Shown here piece after piece: positions 21,201 to 32,734 of a stretch of DNA of 64,000 nt. The notes beneath the pieces were generated by a model that was not told the DNA's origin, did not search any database, and was given only the letters and a program-made list of their open reading frames with translations. Where the stretch lies: contig NC_092873.1 of assembly GCF_028372415.1 (NCBI RefSeq), positions 355,970,128 through 356,034,127 of the forward strand, written 5' to 3'. The stretch is from Notamacropus eugenii. Lineage: Eukaryota > Chordata > Mammalia > Diprotodontia > Macropodidae. The translations under genes were made by a program, and so were the position numbers. Each line of letters begins with the position of its first letter. The first letter of the stretch is position 1.

Positions 21201-21549
21201 ATGTTGCCCCTCTGCCTTGTGGCTGGGCTGCTGCTAGCCGCTGTGCCAGGGCTATGTCAGGGAGACGAGGCCATTCACTGCCCACCTTGTTCAGAGGAGA
21301 AGCTGGCACGCTGCCAGCCCCCAACGGGTTGTGAGGAGTTGGTCCGGGAGCCTGGCTGTGGCTGCTGCGCCACCTGTGCCCTGAGTAAGGGGATGCCCTG
21401 CGGTGTGTACACTGCCCGCTGTGGCTCAGGCCTACGCTGCTACCCACCTCGAGGGGTGGAGAAGCCCCTTCACACGCTGATGCATGGACAAGGGATATGC
21501 ATGGAGCTGGCAGAGATTGAGGCCATCCAGGAGAGTCTGCAGACCACGG
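21201..21549 (+). CDS. IGFBP4: Insulin-like growth factor binding protein 4, coding exon 1
   Basis: Encodes residues 1-116 plus the first base of codon 117. IGFBP4 is a secreted protein that binds IGF-I and IGF-II and generally restrains their access to the IGF1 receptor. Residues 1-21 form a signal peptide (MLPLCLVAG..., cleavage expected before Asp22). The mature N domain shows all 12 expected cysteines at 27, 30, 38, 44, 53, 55, 56, 59, 67, 74, 80 and 100, with the IGFBP signature GCGCCATC at 52-59 and the hydrophobic IGF-contact region near residues 70-95 ([18 protein letters not shown]). The donor is GTAAGA at 21550. The protein matches my recollection of human IGFBP4 nearly residue for residue outside the signal peptide, which fixes the paralogue. 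The ATG is the first in frame after the TATA promoter. Confidence 0.97.
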
Positions 21550-22611
21550 GTAAGAAGCCCTCAGCCCCCAACCCTGACCTGCTTGTCCTCTGCCCCTCTA
21601 TTCTCCTTCCCACCTCAGGCCCAAGTCACTGTTTGACAATTAGCCTCTTCTCCCCTCTTTGGTCCTTGAGTCTGTCCCATCCCCTTGCCCCCAGGGTTGG
21701 GGTGAGTGTAAGAACACTTGGTGGTGTTGCCTAGGCACAAGGACAGGCGCAAATCAAAACAATTACCAGAAGACTGGAGCAAATCGTCTTTGAGAGCACA
21801 TCTGGTCTCATCCTCTTTCTAGCCTTCAGGGACCTTGTGTCCTCTGCAGGGCAGGCTAGGTGCTGTGGTCTTGTGGCTGGCAGGGAAGGGACTAATAAGT
21901 CTCAGGTCCCTCAAGCTTCCTCAGCCTTAGGTCTTTCCTCATAGATCAGAGCTGCTCTGCTCTTTGTCTTACTTTGGAAGATGGAGCTTGCCAAGGGAAC
22001 GACTCAGCAGAGTCTGGAAGGATGGGGGGGGGCCAGGAAGACTTTGCGTACATATATGTGTGAATTTTTTTTTTTTGGTGGGGGTAGAAGAGGGAAAAGA
22101 ATAGGAATAGGAGAGAGCCAAATAGTTCCAATATAGTTCCTGATCCAAGACCTTCCTCCTTTAAATCTGCTTGAAAGCAGATTGGTGAAACCTAAGTGGT
22201 CTTGGGCACCAAGTTTATCATTAAGGTAGAATTCATGGAATTGGAGAAAACTAGATTAGAGGGGCTTTGGGAAATGGTGGAAGAATTCCCCTTCCCCAAA
22301 GCCCTCAGTTCGTCTCTCAGAACTAGAGGAGAAGGATGTGTGGGGTCATTCAGGGGCAGCAGGGGAAAAGGTTGGCTGTCTGCCCAATCTGGAGCCATTC
22401 TTTTCCATGTTATAGAAATGCCACTCACCTCTTTCCTGGCAGTTGCCATTTTTAGGGAGTTGGATAGGGAAGCCCTCTCTCTGAAGCCACCTGAAGTTTT
22501 GGCTCCCAGATCTGGATGGGTAGAGTTAATGTGAGTGTATTAATTATTTTGGAGACTGGAAAATTGAGAAACTAAAAAAGTGTGTGAGGAGAAGACAATC
22601 TCCCCCACCCC

Positions 22612-22684
22612 CAACCTCTCCCTCCCTCCCTCTCTCTCTGTCTGTCTGTCTGTCTCTCTCTCTGTTTCTCTTTCTCTCGCTCCC
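22612..22684. repeat. (CT)n/(TGTC)n tract
   Basis: About 70 bp of pyrimidine-rich sequence with a TGTC run in the middle. Confidence 0.85.
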
Positions 22685-22906
22685 TAGTGCTTGAGGCTTT
22701 CTCATTGTTAAGTCTTAGCTCCAGACGCTGGGGCTCTGGGCCCCTAAGCTTCCTGACCCTAAGGCCCCAGCCTCTTTGCTTCCTCACTACTCTGCAGCTG
22801 CTGGGAGCAGGATGCAGGTTGCTGGGGAAAACAGGAAGGAGACAGCCCTTAGGGGTCCTGACCTCAGCCCTGCCTGCCCCATCAACTCACTAGGCAAGGA
22901 AAGGTG

Positions 22907-22914
22907 GTGTGTGT

Positions 22915-22953
<39 letters not shown>
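22907..22953. repeat. (TG)n microsatellite
   Basis: About 23 TG units with a single interruption near the start. Confidence 0.92.
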
Positions 22954-22954
<1 letters not shown>

Positions 22955-24214
22955 ATGCACTCATTTTTTTTTGGGTGACAGGATGGCAGTTGTATCCCCC
23001 ATGCCCATGGCCCTCTGAGTAGCACATGTTTTCCATTCCATGTTCTCTCTAGGACTCAGTTTGATTCTGAAAACTCTAAGGGAGAAGGAAGAAAGGTGTC
23101 CTGTTGGTGAGGGCATCCAGTGCCCTACATGCTCAGCCTTTGCCAGGGTTGAACAGTTTAGGCTTGAGATTGGGTCTTCAGTGAAACAGACATAAGGTGC
23201 CTGGAACCTTCCAAACACCTCCCAACTCCCTCCATACTCAATCACTAGATAGAGAGTGTCCAGGAGCTCAGGCCCCTGTTGGACCTCTTCCCAGCAAAAG
23301 CAAAGAGGGAAGACTCCCCCTTTCCTGTCCTGCTGCCCATGTTTGGCTCTAGCCGAGGTCATGGCTTGCTTTTCCCCAAGCAGAAGAATCTTTGGAAGCT
23401 TTCTTCCCAAGGAGCTCTCTCTTTCCACCCCAGCTCTGATCCTCAGGAAACTTTCTTCTTTATTCAGAGTCCTTCCAGACAGAGTGAAAGGGAGGGAAAG
23501 GTGATGAGTAGGCATGCTTGGAGTGCCCTTCTCATGCGGAACAACTGTGGTCCAGCTGCCTCACATGTCTCTCTGCCCTACTCCACCTCCAGCCTCCGTT
23601 CATCTTGAGATTCTCAGCCTATCCATCCATACTGAAGGCAGAAGATGCCTGGTCCATCCCCCCAGCTCCACCCCTCTCCAAGTGGGACGGGCAGGTTGTG
23701 CATTAACAAAGAGGAGGTCGCCAGAGGTGAGAGGCCAAGGAACATCTGCGTCAGAGGTCTGAATCTGCTGCCAACAGCAGTAGCCACAGCAGCTGCTGCA
23801 TCACTGGTTGTATGTTGACCATTACCTATTGGCATCTTCCAGTAAGGACATCGGAAGGGTCTAGAGATAAGAACAAGGCTAGGGGACTCTTAAGTTCTGG
23901 CCTGGGTCCTCCCAGGATGGATAGAAGTAAGGGGGGTGGAGCAGGAGAAGGAATGTTGGGCCTGGGTTAATTTTTATCCCACATAGCAAACAGTATCTCT
24001 TTACCTCAGTACCAGGAACGCAGTCACCTTATGGGAACGGGGCATTCCCAGAAATCTGCTTCCCTGGGGGTAGGGCGAATGGACAGTTGTGGTCTGGAGA
24101 GGGGGAGGACTGGCTTGTTTTGTTTGCTTTTCTCAATTGGATGAACTAGGGACTATAGGTGCCTTGGGCTCTAGGAGCTGGCCATTTAAAGAAACAGACT
24201 CACTCAGGGATGAT

Positions 24215-24400
24215 CGTATAGGACTATAAGGTTAGAGCTAGAGGGAACATTAGAGGTCATTGAATCCAACCCCCCTCCCCCATTTTACAAATGAAGAAAC
24301 TGAGTCCCTCAAAGGTCAAGTGATTTAGACCAAGGTTACAAAGCTAGGGATAAGACTTCCATTCCAGTGCTATTGTCTCTGTGCCATGCTCCTCTGTCTC
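24215..24400 (-). repeat. THER1-like SINE
   Basis: 'ggttagagctagagggaaca', 'gaggtcattgaatccaaccc' and 'caaatgaagaaactgagtcc'. Confidence 0.75.
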
Positions 24401-26028
24401 CATACATTCTCTTATAGTGGCTGGAGTTGGAGGAGGGCTAGGGTGACAAAGCCTCCAGTCTGGGACTCAGAATGTCTAAATTCTTGGACAGTCTTCTAAA
24501 CTCTGTTTATGATGTAGTGGCTTCCTGTATCATAGGGACCCTAGTTAAAATTTTCCTCAGAGACCTGTGTCTTCTGGCTCTAAGACAAAAGTTGGATGTG
24601 GACATAAGGCCTCTGATAATAACAACTTGCCCCAACTATGTAGATGATTAGGCCTACAATTCACAGAAATGAGTTGTAGACAAGTGTCTTATCAGTTCCT
24701 GATTGATCAAACAAGAGTCCTGGGAGAGCCCTAATGGGAGAAAGGGAGAAGATGAAGTTGGGGGGGCAGGGATGAGATGCTAAGGTAAGGGTCAGATACC
24801 TGGGAGATGGTCAGGTGAGAAGGGACACTGGTAGACAGAAGCAAACACTTTGGAGGGAGCTGGGAGATATTGAAGAAGAGAGTGATTTTACTGTCTTTCT
24901 AGTGTCAGTGATAAGCCAAATTTTGTGCTAGTAAACATGATTAAGAAAAAGAGCATCTTCTGTCTGCAACCTATATTTAGGGCCCTTCTCTCTGAGGTCA
25001 GTAGTGTTGTCAAATAGGGATTGGTACCTTCTTGGAGCCAAGCTTCAGAGGAAGGGGCTGGGTTGATCACTCCGTCCTCTGAGTCCCCTCTCTCAATGAC
25101 AAGGCTTGGATGCCTGCCTAGGTGCTGAGTGCCCCACCCAGTGTGGTACCCAGTGTGGGTGGTCTTGGCTCCAGCCAAAGGGAAGCAGAGGGAGGAGCAG
25201 CCTCTTTTGGCTGGTGACCCTTCAGATTTTGGCAGTGGTTTGTTGGAGGGAAGGCTCCATTGGCCCAACTTATGGGTCCCCTCCCTTAAGGGGTCCGAAG
25301 GTGGTTGGAGAGAGGGAAGACAGAGTCATGAGGATCGAGGGTTATTGGCTTATGGAAGGGTGTGAGGGGAAGAATGAAGTCATGTAGAAAGAAGAGGAAG
25401 ACGATAAACTAACTGTGGTCTTTGCTACCCTATCATCTCTGAGCTGGGAGATATCCATTCAGCTGGCCTCAGTTTGGGTCCCTTTTCCTTCCTAACCTAT
25501 CCAAGCTGGGACTTTGTCTTCATCAGTTACTGGATGATGGCCTATCTTGCTCCAAGGCCTCAGGAACCCCACCATCCAAACAAGTCTTTCTGAGGGTCAG
25601 CTCTGAGAAATCTTGGGCTATTTTACTTAGAGGGGGAATGATTCTGCCACCCTGCCATGGGGAATATACACTGGAGTCTAAGTGGGATAGATTGGGGAGG
25701 GAAGAAGATACTTTGGCCATAGTACCAAGATGCTTAGGCACCTTGGGGATAAAGCTGGGTCTGCTCCATTTTGAATCCTGGTCAGTATTTTAGAAAACTG
25801 GCTCTTTGACACTTCTATAAAGCCAAACAATAATTCCAACCCCAGTTAATAGGGAAAAGGGTTAGGGGTGAAGCATGGAGGACAGATATGGAGGCTTTAT
25901 TCCCTGGTTATTAGGACCAGAATGGCTCCTGTTAGGAAAAGGACTTGTTAAGTGCCAAATGAAAAGTCAACAAAGGAAAAAAGTCAGTGTGTCACTGAAC
26001 TGGAGAGGGGAGAGGTTGTTAAGGGTGG

Positions 26029-26050
26029 TGTGTGTGTGTGTGTGTGTGTA
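26029..26050. repeat. (TG)n microsatellite
   Basis: Short run of about 10 TG units within IGFBP4 intron 1. Confidence 0.85.
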
Positions 26051-26263
26051 GTTAGACGTACACTGAGTTAACCCCCAAATTCTCTCTCTCTGTAAGAGAA
26101 GCCTTGTATGTGGAAGAGCAGAGCTGTTTTCCTTGACTTTTCTGACAAAAAGTTAAGGATAGGCCGTAAATGCTCCATGTTTCTCTTAAAAAAAAAGCAA
26201 ATCCTCAAACTCCTTAAGCTTCCTTCTCATTGTAAAGTGGGGTGTTCTTTTATTTATTTAAAA

Positions 26264-26424
26264 CAGAGGTTCTTTACCTTTTTTGTTTTGGTGTATCCTG
26301 GGATCCCTTCTCAGAATAAAGCTCTTAAATACATTGGACCATAAAGGAAACCAATTATATTGAAATACAGTTATCAAAATATTAAAAAGAAGAATTTTAT
26401 AGATCCCAGCTTAAAAACTCTTGG
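26264..26424. mobile_element. hAT-type non-autonomous DNA transposon (MITE-like)
   Basis: About 160 bp AT-rich element. The left end 'cagaggttctttacc' is the imperfect inverse of the right end 'ttaaaaactcttggg', and the interior has 'aaaggaaaccaattatattg'. No transposase coding capacity. Confidence 0.55.
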
Positions 26425-26714
26425 GTCAAAATGACCTCTCTAACATCTCAGGGGTGCCCCTAAGTACCAGCATCCAAGGTTGTGTAAGTCTCCATGGACA
26501 TCTCTGTGTCTTTTATGGTGGTAGAGGATTTGATCCTATTCCTTCTTAGCTTTCATCTTTCCAGCCTAGAGTGGTTTTTTATTTTTAGTCTGTCTTTACT
26601 GGGAAACTCTTCTCTCTCTCCCTTCCTATTCCCCCTTTTCTTTGGATCTTACCTACTGACAATAGACAAACACTGACAAAGATGTTAACCTATAGTGTCT
26701 TAGAGTTCTGAACA

Positions 26715-26890
26715 GCAACCCTATGAAGCGGTTAACTTCATTGGGCAGAAGAAGAAACTGAGGCCCAGATTGGGCAAGCAGCCTCCATCAGTCACAGAAA
26801 TTGTCATATTCAAGACTAGAACCCCTGTCACCTGCCTCTCATGTTTATTTGCCTTTCCTCCACACCAAACAACTTCATAGCTCTTTCAAG
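26715..26890 (-). repeat. THER1/MIR-like SINE
   Basis: 'gcagaagaagaaactgaggc' then 'gattgggcaagcagcc' and a diverged head. Confidence 0.55.
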
Positions 26891-27214
26891 CCAAGTCAGT
26901 TGACATGATTTCCCATTTAAAGGTCTCTCTTCGAAGAGTCACCATGGTTGTATACAGGTAGAAGACAATACTCTTGGTTTTATTTTCAGGTGACAAGAAT
27001 GTCCAATATTTTATGGACTTTTCTGTTCACAATAGCAAAAGGGAAGATGTTCAGGGGAACAGTCTGTAATGACTCCTAGACCCCTTTGTTAGGTTGTTAA
27101 AGAGTTCAGAGAAGGCAAGTTTTGAGTCTTTTTCCCTAAATATATCACCTTTTCCTTAGACACAAGGAAATTCGTTTGCAGCTTTTCTGCCTACTTGTAC
27201 AGATTTGTGAGGTC

Positions 27215-27400
27215 ATCCAATGATTCATAGAATCATAAGATTTCTTGTTGGATAGAACCTTAATCCGTATCACCCTCTCCTTTATTTTACAGATAAGAAA
27301 ACTGAGGTCCAGAGAGTGGAGTGATTTGTCCAAGGTTGCACAGTTAGTGAGTGACAAAGCAGGGATTCAAACCCAAATTTTGGGTTCTTTTTAGAACAAA
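27215..27400 (-). repeat. THER1-like SINE
   Basis: 'cagataagaaaactgaggtc', 'gtccaaggttgcacagttag' and 'gggattcaaacccaaatttt'. Confidence 0.75.
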
Positions 27401-28225
27401 AGTTTTATGTCATCTGCAGATTTTGAGCGTTCTCTGTGGATTCCCCTTTCCAGATAATTAGCAAAGAAATATTCAATAAGATGAAATGAAGCAGCACTTG
27501 CTGAGATTACTGCCTTTTGTTCCAATTTATCCCTACCTTTTGTTCCTATCTCTAAGCCAGTCCCCTATCCCTGGACAAAACATTTTCCCCAATCTCATGG
27601 TGACTCACTTGGAATAGTCTTTGGTGTGGAACCAAGTCAAAGACCTTTTGAAAGTCTGATTTCCTCCCTGTTTGGTTTCCTTTTGTCCACTTTTTTTTCT
27701 TTAATAACCCCCCTTCAAAGAACTCAGAGAATAAAAAGAGAGCTGAAACCTAGGTTTGGCTGGGGCTGAAAAATGCCATTTGACCTAAAGGCGGCATTGG
27801 GATAGCTGCCACGCCTGGAGCAACCTGTAACCTCCTTGAGAAAAAAAGGCTCTGACACAAACCAGATGTGGCCTCCTGTCTAGCTGCCAACATCTGGAAT
27901 TCTGGCTAGGGCTTTTTTTACTCAGTCTGACTATGGGCTGCCAAGATTGAAGATTTTAGAGGTGACCCTACTCATGGAGGGGCACTTTTGACCTTTCTTT
28001 TCATCCTCAACTGTTATCACCATTTTTGATGAAGAGAAAGAACCTCAGCCTGACTTGACATCTGGATCTCAGGGATGGATTTAGGCTCAGCTAGAGTTTT
28101 CTGGGGGTCCCAGTGATGGGATAAGAACTCAGCTGTATTTCTTTTTTCTTCCCCCTATGAGAGATTTGGCTTTGGTTGTAGACCTCCCACTCCAAGTGGA
28201 CATGTATGCATGGGGCAAGGTTTCT
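27401..28225. other. Intron 1, largely single-copy
   Basis: No named repeats or RNA genes recognised over about 0.8 kb. Confidence 0.4.
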
Positions 28226-28370
28226 GTCTCTGTGTCTCTCTATCTTTGACTCTCCTTCTCCTACCCTCCCACTTTACTGCCTTCTCTCTCTCTCTTTCTC
28301 TTTCTTTCTCTCCCTTCCTCACTCCCTCTGTCTTTGTCTCTCTCTCCCTCTCTCCTTTTTCTCCTGTTCA
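28226..28370. repeat. CT-rich tract
   Basis: About 145 bp, predominantly C/T on the + strand. Confidence 0.8.
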
Positions 28371-28584
28371 TCCCACACACCCATATAACTCTTATACTTG
28401 TATATATTCATGAATTTGGCATACCTCCTCAATCATTCACGCTTATACTATTCCACACTTTCCCACACACCCCTGATTACAAACTCAAATCCACAGGCAA
28501 TCATTCAAAGCTCATATACCAGCACCTTAACATACACTCACGCATATCCAATCATACCCATGAGCTGAATTCATCAAGTTGAGT

Positions 28585-28590
28585 CACACA

Positions 28591-28662
<72 letters not shown>
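28585..28662. repeat. (CA)n microsatellite
   Basis: About 38 CA units with one TA interruption near 28597. Confidence 0.95.
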
Positions 28663-28665
<3 letters not shown>

Positions 28666-29282
28666 TCCCTGTCAGGCAAAGGCATACACACATTCGTATA
28701 CACATTCACACTTCCTCCCTCCCACCTAACCCATGGAGAGAGCCATTTTGGTCCCAGTTTGACATCATTCATGGAAATTTTGATTCAGACCATTTGGAAG
28801 AAGGTCAGAAGAGCCAGCAGCTCTGGGAATCCCCCTGGGCTTGGCCCAGCCAGCAGCATGAAAAAACATAAAGGGAGGTGGGAAGAGAACTAGGGAGAAT
28901 GGAGCCAACAGGTTGACAGAAGATCAGGAGAGGAGGACAAGTGAGCGGCTAGAGCAGAGAGCAGACCTGCAGGCCTTAGACCTCCCTGCTAGGCCTCCAG
29001 AGACCCTTCTGGGCTGTCTGGGCAGCTCTTGCTGGTGAATCATCTGAAGGCCCACTCAGAGACTTTATTCTTCCTGGAGGACATAGGCAAAGGCAGGAAA
29101 GCATAAGTCATGCCCACAGGAGGCTAGGTATGCTACCCCCAATGCCAGCTCACTGGTTAGGGCCTTAGAGTGTAAGCTGTTGCTTTCTCCTTCCCATTTG
29201 AATCAGGGCTAACAGGAGAGGTACCTCTGTTCCAAATGGACCAGATGCCCTACTTCCATGGGGGAGTCTCCCCCTTGGATTC

Positions 29283-29622
29283 ATGGAAAGTAATAAAATC
29301 ACAGATCTAGAGTTGGAAGGGACCTGAGAAGCTACCAAGTCAAAACCCCTCTTGAAGAAACTGAGGCCCAGAGAGGTTAAGTAGTTCAGTTGTGTCTGAC
29401 TCATTGTGACTCTATGGACCATGGCATGCCAACACTCTCCATAGGGTTATCTTGGCAAAGAAACTGGAGTGGTTTGCCATTTCCTTCTCCAGTGGATTAA
29501 GGCAAACAGAAGTTAAGTGACTAGCTCAGGGTCACACAGCTAGTAAGTTGCTGAGGCTGGATTTGAATCCAAGTGTTCTTGACTCCAGGCCCAGAACTCT
29601 ATCTACTGAGCCATCTAGATGC
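29283..29622 (-). repeat. THER1-like fragment followed by a CORE-SINE
   Basis: 29283-29380 carries 'tagagttggaagggacctga' and 'gaagaaactgaggcccagag'. From 29383 the 'gttcagttgtgtctgactc' tail begins a minus-strand CORE-SINE ending at 'gccatctagatgcc'. The SINE may have inserted into the THER copy. Confidence 0.75.
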
Positions 29623-29637
29623 CTCTCTGTTATAAGT

Positions 29638-29888
29638 AGTAGCAGCTTTCATTTATACAGGGCATTAAGGTTTGCAAAGCACTGTACATAGATCCTTTGG
29701 TCCTCACAACAACCCTGTGAAATGCCAGCAATTATTATCCCCATTTTCACATGAAGAAATGGAGGCTGCGAGAAGTTAAGGGGCTTGTCCAAGGTCAGGC
29801 AGCTAGTAAGTATCTGAGGCAGACTCTGAACTCAGGTTTTGCTGATCTTAGGTCAAGTACTCTATCCATTGTGCCACACAGCTGCCTC
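29638..29888 (-). repeat. CORE-SINE with MIR-like tail, near exon 2
   Basis: 'ggtttgcaaagcactgtaca', 'cctcacaacaaccctgtgaa', 'aggcagctagtaagtatctg' and head 'ccacacagctgcctcc'. Ends about 110 bp upstream of the exon 2 acceptor. Confidence 0.88.
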
Positions 29889-30000
29889 CCAAGACTGAGA
29901 GACTTGAGTGGGGAGTGGTGGGAAAGGTTGTGCAGTTAGCTTTTGCCCCCATCTTTGGCACTGACCCTCTGTCTTCCCCACCCCCACCCTGTGGCTACAG

Positions 30001-30164
30001 ACAAGGAGGAGAGTGAGCACCCCAACAACAGCTTCAGCCCTTGCAGCGCCCATGACCGCAAATGCCTGCAGAAGCACTTAGCCAAAATCCGGGGCCTGAA
30101 CAGCAACAGCGGCAAGATGAAGAATGTTGGCAGTGTAGCCCACCGCGAAGACAGTCGGCCCATG
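30001..30164 (+). CDS. IGFBP4: IGFBP4 coding exon 2 (linker domain)
   Basis: Supplies two bases of codon 117 (Asp) and residues 118-171. The linker carries an N-glycosylation sequon Asn125-Asn-Ser, equivalent to mature Asn104. It also has the two extra cysteines (131 and 138) that set IGFBP4 apart from other IGFBPs. Residues 154-157 read G-K-M-K. In mature numbering the Met-Lys bond falls at 135-136, the site at which PAPP-A cleaves IGFBP4 to release IGF (established for the human protein). Flanked by acceptor 'ctacag' and donor GTGAGG. The region after the cleavage site differs most from human, as expected for this variable linker. Confidence 0.96.
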
Positions 30165-30967
30165 GTGAGGCCCCTCCTCCTTCTCCCAAACTTAGATGAT
30201 TGCCAATCCATGGCATTCATTCAACATTTATTAAGCACGAAGAATGTCTGAGATTCTCCTGGGTTACTCATTTTATTGTAGCATGCATGACTAATCCTCA
30301 TCCCACACCTCTCTCTTTCCTAACATCCCTTTTCCTCTTTCCTTTTCCTCCGAATGTGGCCCTGTCCCTCTGATCTAGTGACCCTGATCCTCTGCCCAAT
30401 CCCTTCCTAGCACCTGCTGTTCTCTAGTGTTCCCCTTGGCCCTTGACCATATTCCCTACTAATCTCCAGGCCTTGCTGCTTACCTCCACTGTGCCTCCGG
30501 CTCCTAGTCCTCTTCCCCTGGTTCTCCATCCCCTTCTCTTTTTCTCTTGTGTCCTCTTAGTCCTTGAACCTTTCCCCCAGTATCCTTTGGGTCTTGGTAC
30601 TTTCCTGCAGTGTCACCTGCCCCTCAGCCCTGATGCCTCTCTCCCAGGATCCTTCCAAACCCCATTCTTCTTGTCTGGTGTCCTCCCAACCCTTGGTCCT
30701 CTTCCCATCAGATCCTCCTAGGCCTTACTCTTCTGTAGTGTCTCTACTCCAGCCCCTGTCCACCACTATCTCTGTGGCCTCCAGGACTCCACTGACCATT
30801 TCCTCTTTCTGTCTCAGCTTCCCTCCCCATGCTCCTCTTTTAGCAGTGCGCCCTAACCTTTGTCTCTCTGTCCCTACGCATTCCCCCATCTCCCAGATAC
30901 TCCTGTATCCTCTACCAACTCAGGGAGCCCTAAGGCCAAGCTATGTGACTTTGCTCACTTCCTGTAG
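30165..30967 (+). other. IGFBP4: IGFBP4 intron 2
   Basis: 803 bp, phase 0, pyrimidine-rich on the + strand and free of recognised SINEs. Open frames over the C/T-rich sequence are compositional. Confidence 0.88.
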
Positions 30968-31102
30968 ACTCAGGGTTCCTGTCAGAGTGAACTACACAGG
31001 GCTTTGGAGCGTCTGGCAGCATCTCAGGGTCGTACCCATGAGGACCTGTACATGATCCCCATCCCCAACTGTGACCGCAACGGCAACTTCCACCCCAAGC
31101 AG
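30968..31102 (+). CDS. IGFBP4: IGFBP4 coding exon 3 (start of thyroglobulin type-1 domain)
   Basis: Encodes residues 172-216 in phase 0. It begins the C-terminal thyroglobulin type-1 domain with Cys176 and Cys206 and the run [15 protein letters not shown], which is diagnostic of IGFBPs. Acceptor 'cttcctgtag', donor GTAGGT. The C domain stabilises IGF binding and carries basic residues used for matrix contacts in the family. Confidence 0.96.
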
Positions 31103-31369
31103 GTAGGTCATGGCTCCCAACACTTTCCAATTATCTACAATCCCTGATTCTTCTCAAGGTCACTAACTATTATGGTCAAGACCCCCAAACCCAGCAGAAA
31201 TCTGGACCCACATTCTAACTCTAATGATAGCCTTCATCCTGACCTCAAATCTAACCACAGTTTTGGGGCCAACTTTGATCCCAACCCCAGCCCTAATTCT
31301 AACCTTGGCTCCAATCATGGAACCATGGGTCATGAGCATTGGAAGGGAGGGACTTTAGGAGCCACAGGA

Positions 31370-31560
31370 ACAGAATTTTAGGACTGGAAAGTATCTTAGA
31401 GGTCATCTATCCAATATCTTCATTTTTACTGATGATGAAATGGAGGTGAAGCACCTTGTCCAGGGTCCAGCAAATGATAAATGGCAGTCTTAGAGTTTGA
31501 ACCCAGGATGTCTGAATCCAAATCCAGTCTGCTTTCCGTTACACTGAATTCACTCTGCAA
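31370..31560 (-). repeat. THER1-like SINE
   Basis: 'ggactggaaagtatcttaga', 'gaggtcatctatccaatatc' and 'gagtttgaacccaggatgtc'. Confidence 0.75.
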
Positions 31561-31565
31561 GCATA

Positions 31566-31816
31566 ATGGTCATGTGGAGGATAGAGCACTGGGCCTAGAG
31601 TCAGGAATACTGAAGTTCAGGTCAAGCCTCAGCTACATACTAGTGGTGTGGCCCTGGGTGAGTCACTTACTTGCTGCCTGTCTCAGTTTCCCCAACTATA
31701 AAATGCAGATAATAGAAGCACCTACTTTTGAGGGTTATTGTGAAGACCAAATGAGACAACATTTGTAAAGTGTTTAGTATAGTGCCTGGCACATAGTAAA
31801 TGCTTAATAAATGTTT
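31566..31816 (+). repeat. CORE-SINE with MIR-like tail
   Basis: 'ggatagagcactgggcctag', 'gtgagtcacttacttgctgc' and 'tgcctggcacatagtaaatg'; the tail runs into a pyrimidine microsatellite. Confidence 0.88.
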
Positions 31817-31955
31817 GCTTTCTTCCTTCTTTTCTTCTTCCTTCTTTCTTTCCTTCCTTCTTTCTTTTCCTTCCTTTCTTTTCTCCCTTTCTTCCTTCCC
31901 CCCTCACTTCCTTTCTTCCTTCCTTCTTTTCTTTTTTCGTTCCTTCCTTCCACAA
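31817..31955. repeat. (CTTT)n/(CTTC)n microsatellite
   Basis: About 139 bp pyrimidine tract seeded at the 3' end of the preceding SINE. Confidence 0.92.
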
Positions 31956-32059
31956 TAACTGTCCATATTCAGAGACAATTATTGAATTACACTGTTCCTG
32001 GGTTTGTCATCTCCCAGAAGAACTTCTACTGGACTATTACTATCAAGGAGTGGGACATT

Positions 32060-32225
32060 TCTGAGCATATTGGGCAGGAAGGTCACTTAGTTCAACCTTG
32101 TCCTTTAAGAGCAGTGGACACTAAGATCCAGAGAAGTCACATGACTCACCCAAAGTCATTAAGCTGGTCAGTAGCAGATAGGCACCAGAATTGTCATCTC
32201 CTGCTTCCCAGTCTAGGAGGTTATG
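32060..32225 (-). repeat. THER1-like SINE, diverged
   Basis: 'cttagttcaaccttgtcctt' and 'agtcacatgactcacccaaa' in THER order. Confidence 0.55.
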
Positions 32226-32509
32226 GTAGACTGTCTTTGTACTGTGTTTGTTTATCTTTCAATCTGGCCACCCTACTGCTTGCTAATTGCTTTGTAAATG
32301 CGTGACCCCAGCCTGATGTTCTCTATAGCTCTTCCTGGTCCCTGAAGGCCTGAGATCTTAGCTCCTTCTTTCCTGGAGGCGGGGAAAAGTCAGTCTGGTT
32401 AGACCATGATGGAGTCACAGCCAGCTTCCTCACCTTTCCCTTTGATCCCCACCAACTTCAGTATCTATGAAAAGAGCGTAGGTCCATCCTCCTGCTTCTG
32501 GACAGGCTG

Positions 32510-32670
32510 AGGGGTCAGGGTACCCAGGATCTGATTCTCAGTTCTGCTGCCACATTGCTGTGTGACTTTGAACAAGTCACTTCCTCTCACTAGCCTTTGG
32601 TTTTCTCATGTAGAGAGGGTTGGTCTAAATGTGTGTCACCATCCTTTCCAGCCAATAGTCCTGTAATTCT
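32510..32670 (+). repeat. MIR/THER-like SINE
   Basis: 'gctgtgtgactttgaacaag', 'ttggttttctcatgtagaga' and 'ccagccaatagtcctgtaat'. Confidence 0.65.
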
Positions 32671-32734
32671 AACAAAGATGTGGCTGAATCCAATGGAAGC
32701 TAGATCTCACAGCTGAAGAGCTGAACTCAGTCAG

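Larger units (their letters stand above)
21550..30000 (+). other. IGFBP4: IGFBP4 intron 1
   Basis: 8,451 bp, GT-AG (donor GTAAGA, acceptor 'gtggctacag'), phase 1. The first 2.6 kb and 24.4-26.2 kb are largely single-copy. Repeats inside are listed separately. No internal gene was found; an open minus-strand frame at 22961-23515 has no recognisable domain. Confidence 0.9.

Noticed and set aside
21201..21734. 177-codon read-through of IGFBP4 exon 1 into intron 1
   Set aside because: A consensus GTAAGA donor at 21550 and perfect phase with exon 2 show that it is spliced. The extension has no homology.
22961..23515. 184-codon minus-strand frame in IGFBP4 intron 1
   Set aside because: Its end is encoded by a TG microsatellite flank, it has no recognisable family features, and low stop density in GC-rich DNA explains it.
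28585..28662. Regular CA array considered as a CRISPR-like or satellite array
   Set aside because: A simple dinucleotide microsatellite. No spacers, and the genome is eukaryotic.
31970..32300. Possible exon-like open frame after the CTTC microsatellite
   Set aside because: The sequence resolves into a diverged THER1-like SINE and unique intron DNA. The IGFBP4 exons join in phase without it.
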